Source: Durusdinium trenchii (taxonomy: Eukaryota > Sar > Dinophyceae > Suessiales > Symbiodiniaceae). From it: a stretch of 64,000 bases of DNA. Every line of letters begins with the position of its first letter. Positions within the stretch are counted from its first letter, which is position 1. Positions 57,200-64,000 of this stretch are shown one piece after another. Made by a program: the position numbers and the translations under genes. The notes under the pieces were generated by a model. That model was not told where the DNA came from. It did no database searches and worked only from the letters and a program-made list of their open reading frames with translations. The stretch lies in contig CAXAMN010022873.1 of assembly GCA_963970005.1 (NCBI GenBank), positions 264,035 to 328,034 on the forward strand, in the 5' to 3' direction.

Positions 57200-57455
57200 A
57201 CTTTCACCCAGTTGGACCTATCCTTTGAAGCCAATTGTTGGACTCGTGAAAAATCCCACCAAAGTGCTACAGCAGCAGCTGGCACCTTTTGTTCCAGTAG
57301 CCTCTCCCATCACCGTAGCCTGGCGCCTCAGCTCCGGCGTTGTTTGACGAGAGCTGACTCGACAGCTGATGCTCTGAGACTTGAGCTGCTTCGACTTCCT
57401 TGTTTGGTTCTGCACCTCCAACGTATGAAACTTTGGGTATCAGGCACGGCTTGAA
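57200..57455 (-). CDS. Exon-like block, polar and probably disordered
   Basis: The frame reads GGAEPNKEVEAAQVSEHQ, then SSNNAGAEAPGYGDGRGYWN and a stop. Composition is polar and low in hydrophobics, as in linkers. Its coding status is uncertain. Confidence 0.25.
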
Positions 57456-57768
57456 CATACATACTCAAAAATAGGATACCTCCTGAACCTCTACCTCTCC
57501 AAAATATTGTAATATATATATATATGTGTTTTTATGTGTTATGTTATTCTATACCCGGGACACAAACAGGTATGACATAGTATGACCAGGTCAACTGCTT
57601 TGTTTCCTCTTTCTGCAGCATTCTGGACCTGAAAAAGCATCCAAACTAGAACCCAAGAACATGAAGGACACGTAGGTTTCTTCGAGAAACTGAAAAAACT
57701 GAACTGAAAGAAACATGTAACGAACATCTATTAATCAAAAGCGAGCGCAGTGAACATAATATGTAATT

Positions 57769-58110
57769 TCAAACACTTCTGGCCGGCAACATTTCTGGCC
57801 ACGACAAACATGCCACAAAGGCCATTGGTCTGAGTGTCAATCGCCATGGATGCCTCCAAGGGATTCGATGAGAGAGCCACAAAGGGCCCCCCTCAAACTT
57901 TGGAGGGCACAAGTCCAGTTTGACCCAGTATAGGTGCTTGAGAGTGCTTGCCACTGCACCAATCCTAGCCAGTGAGCAAGCCACCTGGGGAGCACAATTG
58001 ACCGACGCGCCGGGTGGAACCACACGCTGGAGCCAATGGCTCCTTCATCCGCCCACGACCTACTGACGGCAATGGCCGCCAGCGGGCCACTGTCAATGAC
58101 GAAATCACCA
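57769..58110 (-). CDS. Exon-like block split by a one-base shift at a G run
   Basis: The frame ending in VASTLKHLYWVKLDLCPPKFEG continues sensibly only after a one-base shift inside a six-G run (plus-strand C run at about 57,889-57,894), as PFVALSSNPLEASMAIDTQT, then NGLCGMFVVARNVAGQKCLK. Both halves look coding, so this is one exon with an indel, caused by a mutation or by an assembly error at the homopolymer. No family assigned. Confidence 0.4.
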
Positions 58111-61100
58111 GCCGAATCACAAAAATAAACACATATAAACATGTTGTGTATATATATAATATATAATCATATCGATATATATATATATGTATGTTTTATC
58201 ATGTTTTCATTATCTGCCAAGTAATAGATACAACAAAGAAACATATAACCCTCCTCGAGCAGCAAAAGCCATACATACACATAAACGATATTAAACGATC
58301 ATGTTTTGTCTCATTCATTGGGGCCTAGTCACCGGTTTACACAAATGTCAGTGAGAGGCTGGAAAAAAGCGAGGGCAAGTGCCGCGCCAGAAATACGATG
58401 AAGTACGGCAGTGGTCGACTTACCGGCGACATCTTGGTCTCTCTGAAATCATGCCAGTACTCAATGGGTTTCAATGGCTTCTCATAGTAAGCCATATGGC
58501 TTATTCAATGGGTTTCACCATTGGTTTCGCCGGATCCTTCGATCCCTGGAGCCGAACTGTTCACATACGCCGCGCGTAAACATACGCCGAACTCCGTTCA
58601 CATCTGCGACGGCAGCGGCGTTTTTCGGCATGGTGAGGAGCTCACTCTGGTGAACAAGGCCATATATATTTGTTTGCCTTCTGGTTCAATACTGCATGAA
58701 GCAGGTGAGGGAAAAAGCGTGAAATCTTACGGTACAGTGGGTACAGTAAAACAACACGGTGAAGCTCCCAGTCTTGCTGCGATGATTTGTTTGGATTAGA
58801 GTGACCAGTGACTCTCGACGCAAACATGCCCATCCCAGCACCCTTCTTTGGCAAACCTTCTCTGCAGCGCACATGAGAAGCAGGGCCTCAACACATGAGA
58901 CCCCACAAACGTCCAAGATGTGGTGAGAAGCAGCTTGTTTCAAACAGGACCTGCAAGCTACACTGCCTATACAGCTCCTAGCTCGACCCAGTTGCGTCCA
59001 GGCTAGCCATGACCTTGCAAGAGATGCTGAACAGCTTGCTCTCTAGTTCAGAAGGTTTCTTATGGTTTCTTGCCTTTGCAGTGGCTGGAGCACGCAAAAC
59101 AGCCTCCTCACAGGTTGCAAACGGTCACAGTATCCAAGTGAATCTCCCCAACCTTCGTTGGTCTCCATGCATGACATGTGGAGACCCAACGCAATTTCAA
59201 TCCTCGTTCTTGAAAAGCTCCCGAAGTCTTTCCAAATCCTCAACCTGGCGCATTGTTACAAGTATCAAATAGTATAAGTCTGCAAGGAACCAAACACTAC
59301 TTAATGGCGCAACTCATTCAGCAACACCACACTTCACACTGCAAACCAACTTGATACTGCTTCTTCTATGACGTTGTTGTGCGTCCACCTTTGGATTTGC
59401 AGTTCAACTCAACTCAACTCTGTCAAGTTGCCTCATCTATGTCCCACCATCGCGGTAACCTAGGCACGATCCGACATTCACCCTGTCATTCTTGGCGTCT
59501 CCTTGCCAAGGCCGGCACACTGCAACTCGCATGCCTCTCCTGAGCTGCTTGGGGGGGAGGGCCCAGTGCTATTCCAGAGGTGAACACCTGGGAAGCACGC
59601 CAGGCCCCACTCAGAGCGCACTTGTTCACGATCACATCTGAATAGGGCTCTTATGGATATAGAATCTCTCACACTTCCATGTTTTTCTTCACTTCTTCTT
59701 TCGGAGTCTTCACCGTGCCAACCCAAGCATTCGACCCCCGGGTCCCAGTCTTCACCGTGTTTCATCGTACCTGTCCGCGATGCCCGTCGATTCGGCCCGA
59801 CTCCGGACCGAGCCACTCTTCCAGGCGCGCTTTGGTGGCTTCGAAGGTGCTTGGCCTCATATGCTGACATAAGATCTCACCATGTCCCTTCTTGATTCTA
59901 GCCCGTAATGCCGGCAAACGCATGTGCTTCCTGTGTCCTCTTACGCCACTTTATACTTTGCTATAGCAGCTGCTTTCCGGGATGAACGACCAGCGAACTG
60001 CCCAATGCAGTGCTGAGGAGCAAACTGACTCCATGGCAATTCCTAGGTGAAAAGGAGATCGAACCTGTCTTCATCCGGCATACTTATAGATGACATAAAA
60101 ATACATAAAACATAATTACATAATGTAATTAACCAACATGTGCACCCATTGAAGCTTCTTTCGAGCACCCAGGCTGCAAGCAAACCTTCAGGGCATCGCT
60201 TCAGGGCGAGCACATCATACCTCCCGTGGTCGTTTCGAGGGTCGCATGACCAAGCTCCGCCGATCGAGCCGAGGGTCGCGGGTGGAGCACCCGCCATCCT
60301 CTGTCGGTCCCAGCCTCCGTGACGCAGGGCAACTGGGGAATTGGGACGCGAACACGGTTGGGACATTCGGAAAAGCATCGTTTTTGCGTTAAGTGTGCGA
60401 AAAGGACTGCCAAGATCTGCCAAGCCTTGCAACTATCTGAACAACTGCGACCAGAATCCTTGGGCCCTGGCACTGCATCAAAGCCATCCTGCAAAGCTTG
60501 CCTCCCAGGAAGATGCATGAGAAAAGCCACGTTTCGGAGTCATGAGTCAACTTGTGTCAATTTGGCAATCATGCCAAGAACCTTGTTGCTTCGAGCCGTT
60601 CTGCTGGCCGCCCAGGACCTCAGCGTTAAGTTAAAACGTGAAGGCTGTAACAGTAGTTGTACCGGATTGTAGCAGTTGTTGCATGATGACATGCTTCTTC
60701 TCCTGTTTATCAACTTATCAGTATCATTCTTCGGTTCTGAGATCTTCAAGGTTTCAAGGGAGTTGGATGATGTTGGATGTGCATCTCCGTCACGGCCTGT
60801 AATTTCGTGCATTGATCGATGATGACATGACTCTCCAAAAAGTGATTTCATGCTTCCAATACGGAGACCGATTCAGACCACTTCATGCCTTTGCCCCAAG
60901 CTGTCCGGGCCAAGGTCCAAGCTGTCAGCGCCCAAACAAATCGTGGCCTTGGCGCGGAGGGCGCCGGAAGGACTTCACGCAGGGCACCACGAAACACATG
61001 GTGGGCCCCAAGTCACATAGCACAGGCTCCGTTGATCAACATATCAGTGCATTGGCCAGTTGTGGCTGGTGTTGCTCTCCCGCCAACAAGTGCGCACTGC

Positions 61101-61164
61101 AAAAGGCTGCTTTGCTCCTTGATGTTGCTTGGTTCAAACTCAAGAAAAATTGGAACACCTCAGC
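58111..61164. other. Mostly unrecognised; a few minus-strand exon-like pieces
   Basis: About 58,642-58,872 (-) reads WELHRVVLLYPLYRKISRFF. About 59,100-59,250 (-) reads VEDLERLRELFKNE and, after a one-base shift, LKLRWVSTCHAWRPTKVGEI. Frames at 60,043-60,530 have no motif. Directions agree with the leftward gene block. Nothing can be named. Confidence 0.25.
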
Positions 61165-61572
61165 TTAAGCTGCAATTTTGGAAGGAGGTAGGCACGGTCT
61201 GAGCTGGAAAAATAGTTCTTTATTGGTCGAGACGGGTGGCAGCATCTCTACGACCAGTGCTCTGCGAGCTGCGAATGCTGACTCTGATCTGGGACATCGG
61301 CCTCCGCGAGCTCCAAGCCATGTCGCACTATCCCCTTCCAAGTGCTGCTCAACAAAAGAGACAAACACGATTAGAGTAGTTTCAGAGTAGATGGCGCAAA
61401 CCCCAAGAGGTCTTTCAAATGGGGTCCATATTAACCTTTGGGGGACCGTGCCATCTGAAACCACTATACAAGCGAGATTCTTGGCCGCGCGACCTGTGAC
61501 GCAAAAGCACCCACCAGCTTTGGCCAAACTGATATACATGTCCTGTCCCCACGCCTCCATCTTTGCCCCCAA
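61165..61572 (-). CDS. Exon-like open frame of 135 codons, unrecognised
   Basis: The first two-thirds in reading order look coding: GAKMEAWGQDMYISLAKAGG, then CFCVTGRAAKNLACIVVSDG and PQRLIWTPFERPLGVCAIYS. The rest is Ala/Arg-rich and may be intron. It is the rightmost coding-like block before the terminal repeats. Confidence 0.35.
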   Translation of the reverse strand: MGAKMEAWGQDMYISLAKAGGCFCVTGRAAKNLACIVVSDGTVPQRLIWTPFERPLGVCAIYSETTLIVFVSFVEQHLEGDSATWLGARGGRCPRSESAFAARRALVVEMLPPVSTNKELFFQLRPCLPPSKIAA

Positions 61573-61890
61573 ATCTCCGTCGGGTTGTTTCCACCCTCAC
61601 AAGTCACAGTGCTTCTGACGAATCCGCAAAAGCACTGCCGCTAAGCTGGCGGCTTGGCACGTCGTCAGGTTGCCTGTTGGTCAGTCGAATTGCTGCTACA
61701 CCCGGCTGAGCAACGGGGGATAGGGGACACACGGCAGGTCAGGTGTTTGTATTTCTTGACTAGTGTTTTTGGGGGCTCCGAAATCCTCACCTGGGTATGC
61801 CTGTGGGCCCCTCTCTACTCCACGCCTACCTCCTCTATACAGCGAGAGGGCCCCAAAAGGGAGCGGCACACAAACAAACGCAATCTCGAC

Positions 61891-61935
<45 letters not shown>
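61891..61935. repeat. GATA tetranucleotide microsatellite
   Basis: Eleven near-perfect GATA units. A shorter TATC tract (the reverse complement) closes the first copy of the tandem repeat that follows, at 62,545-62,566. Confidence 0.95.
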
Positions 61936-61936
<1 letters not shown>

Positions 61937-62022
61937 AGAGGTTACAATACTATATACTATAGACATGTGAATATATGAGTACCTGAGAAAGGGGGGACGA
62001 AAGCCAGCTGCCGCTTCATTAC

Positions 62023-63085
62023 GGCAAGCCGGAAAAACGTTCGGTGCGTGTGGACGCCGCGAGAAGCATCCACTCGACCGAGGACATGGTGCAAGTATAG
62101 TATATATATACTAGGGGGGCACGAGCCCTATGCGGATATGTAGTCAACCCCGCAGGCATCCCCACCGAAGCTCAGTCCAAATTCATGGACTTGAACTCAT
62201 GTCACTTTCGGTTCTCTATGGATTTGGCGAGTTGCAGGTTGCCCTACGTTCTCCACTCAAGTCCTCTATGCCCATTGCCCAATTAGTCTACAAAGCCCTT
62301 CATGATGCTAATGATGCACTACTTGGCGTCCACTACATCACTCGCATCACCAGACCCCATTTACATTGCTTTTCGGACCCTCGCTTTGGAGCGCTCTCCC
62401 CCACCAAGCTCTAAGTTCATCCGTTCATCCTATCAAAAGGTTCCGCTCAGCGACCACCCCACCCCCACACCCCCTTAACTCACTTCGTTCGCCCTAGAAG
62501 CTCGAGCCTTGCCTATCGGCTGGCTTTTGTTAGTATATAGAATTTATCTGTCTATCTATCTATCTGCGCCGGCAAGCCGGAAAAACGTTCGGTGCGTGTG
62601 GACGCCGCGAGAAGCATCCACTCGACCGAGGACATGGTGCAAGTATAGTATATATATACTAGGGGGGCACGAGCCCTATGCGGATATGTAGTCAACCCCG
62701 CAGGCATCCCCACCGAAGCTCAGTCCAAATTCATGGACTTGAACTCATGTCACTTTCGGTTCTCTATGGATTTGGCGAGTTGCAGGTTGCCCTACGTTCT
62801 CCACTCGAGTCCTCTATGCCCATTGCCCAAAATAGCCTCCAAAGCCCTTCATGATGTTAATGATGCACTACTCGGCGTCCATTACATGACTCGCATCACC
62901 AGACCCCATTTTCAATGCTTTTCGGACCCTCGCTTTGGAGCCCTCTCCCCCCCCACCAAGCTCTGGGTTCACCCTATCAAAAGGTCCTGCTCAGCGTCCA
63001 CCCCACCCCGACACCCCCTTAGCTCACTTCGTTCGCCCTAAAAACTCAAGCCTAGCCTATCGGCTGGCTTTCGTTATATATTATA
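62023..63085. repeat. Two tandem copies of a 548-bp unit
   Basis: GGCAAGCCGGAAAAACGTTC starts copy 1 at 62,023 and copy 2 at 62,571. Over the first roughly 260 bases the copies are nearly identical, including GTATATATATACTAGGGGGG. They then diverge by substitutions and small indels, ending with GCCTATCGGCTGGCTTT in both. Copy 1 ends in a TATC microsatellite and copy 2 in a TA tract. Both encode a similar open stretch (ALLGVHY, ITRPH, CFSDPRFGALSP), which suggests an old coding or element-derived core. Confidence 0.92.
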
Positions 63086-63119
63086 AATATATATAATCCC
63101 CACCCCTAAGGGGGGGGGA

Positions 63120-63236
63120 CCTGTCTAAATGTAAGCTACATTTTTTGCAACTTTGGGCTTAAAAAATGTAAGTTACATTTTCTTAGGGACACATTAAAAA
63201 ATGTAAGTTACATTTTTTGAATAAATGTAAGCTGCC
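63120..63236. repeat. Cluster of AAAATGTAAGTTACATTTT palindromes
   Basis: The 19-base palindrome or close variants (GTAAGCTACATTTTTT, AAAATGTAAGTTACATTTT) occur four times between 63,130 and 63,240, again at about 63,804, and in inverted or half form at 39.2-39.95 kb. They are mostly next to G or C runs. They could be inverted-repeat ends of a small mobile element or a bound motif. Confidence 0.75.
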
Positions 63237-63930
63237 TTTTTTGAGGTTCCGTTTTCTTGACGCCTTTCTGTGTTTTACCTTTTTCCTCTAGACCGTCTTC
63301 CTTTTCTTTCTGCTATTTTTAAGACTTCCAAGCCAGTGACAGAAGCATGCGTGTAAAGTATGTTTCTTATGGTTTCGTTATTGTTTTGGTATGATTTGCT
63401 ATTTTTTCTCAAGCCTTTGGGCAACTCCAAAGCTTGACCTTTTGGTAGCCTTTCCAGGTGGCTTTGGGGAACCTGCCTCCATCCTTCGGAAAAGGAAAGC
63501 CATACCAAAATCATATCAAAACTATATCAAAATCATAACAAAACCATAAGCGTTACACGTTTCTTATGGTTTTCTTAGGACCCAGCCACCCTGGCCATCT
63601 CTTACCTCCACAACCCAACCTAGTTTCAAGCCCTTGAGCCATTCCAAGGCCTTTTGACCTTTTGGTAGCCTTTCCAGGTGGCTTTCAACTTTCCATATTG
63701 ATTGCTTTTTTCCCATATGCATCTTTAGTTCTGTAGATATTTGTAGATTCCATATGTTGCCTTTCAATGTCTAGGTGCATACCACCGGTTTAGGGGCGTC
63801 CCAAAATGTAGCTTACATTTTTGGAGGTTCCGTTTTCTTAACGCCTTTCTGTGTTTTCCCCCTTCTCCTCTAGACCTTTCTTCCTTTTCTTCATGCTTTT
63901 CCTGTGTTTCGCAACACGTCTCTTCGAGCC
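63237..63930. repeat. Pair of roughly 580-bp-spaced direct repeats
   Basis: GAGGTTCCGTTTTCTTGACG at 63,243 recurs with one change at about 63,824, followed by matching CCTTTCTGTGTTTT and CCTCTAGACC blocks. Within the interval GACCTTTTGGTAGCCTTTCC occurs at about 63,436 and 63,655, each followed by AGGTGGCTTT. The window ends inside this repeat region. Confidence 0.8.
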
Positions 63931-64000
63931 ACTCCCGAAGAGATCCACGCCCTCCCCCCTCTCGTCGGGCGGGTGGACGACGCTCGTACGACCCCCCCCC

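Noticed and set aside
62130..63041. Two similar open frames (94 and 102 codons) as genes
   Set aside because: They are the same frame of the 548-bp tandem repeat. Similarity follows from DNA duplication, and the codons show substitutions and indels without clear protein constraint.
1..64000. Dinoflagellate spliced-leader relics (CCGTAGCCATTTTGGCTCAAG type)
   Set aside because: Partial strings such as GGCTCAAG occur, but by eye I saw no copy with the ATTTTGGCTCAAG core on either strand. A computed search would be needed to exclude diverged ones.

Overview
The window looks like nuclear DNA of a dinoflagellate, most likely of the Suessiales/Symbiodiniaceae type. The evidence: coding DNA is sparse and broken into short exons; the two genes I could follow exon by exon use GT, GC and GA donor sites with AG|G acceptors, a splicing style typical of dinoflagellates; and the retroelement proteins resemble dinoflagellate LINE families. 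I saw no bacterial operon, CRISPR array or organelle gene. A run of 10 Ns at 18,155-18,164 marks a scaffold gap.

Layout. 1-8.5 kb: no gene recognised; simple repeats. 8.5-12.2 kb (+): a gene of at least 11 exons for a multi-pass membrane protein resembling the bacterial DUF3556 family. 12.8-13.3 kb: duplicated repeat block. 14.4 kb and 20.3-21.1 kb (+): terminal exons of unrecognised genes. 21.1-39.2 kb: an AT-rich island. It holds a 6.5-kb non-LTR retrotransposon (about 21.95-28.42 kb, +), a decayed 3' part of 28S rRNA (about 30.26-30.97 kb), a decayed LINE of another family (31.9-32.8 kb, -), local tandem repeats and a tRNA-like remnant. 41.3-46.9 kb (-): a gene of at least 12 exons with an EF-hand and a DUF3626-like region. 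47-61.6 kb (-): many exon-like blocks of unrecognised genes. 61.9-64 kb: tandem and palindromic repeats.

The recognised genes left of the island read rightward and those on the right read leftward. The AT-rich island therefore lies where two one-directional gene blocks converge, a layout reported for chromosomal domain boundaries in Symbiodinium.

The most unusual element is the retrotransposon. One reading frame joins the tail of an endonuclease, a reverse transcriptase and about six zinc-finger-like motifs. A second ORF overlaps it in another frame. Downstream lies a ubiquitin-specific-protease-like domain with Cys, QHDA and His boxes, reached through two frame changes, one of them at an A-rich slippery sequence. 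The 3' UTR ends in two perfect stem-loops and a TGAAA-type tail.

Family names are from memory of protein patterns and were not checked by database search. Exon borders were placed by eye from reading frame and splice motifs.
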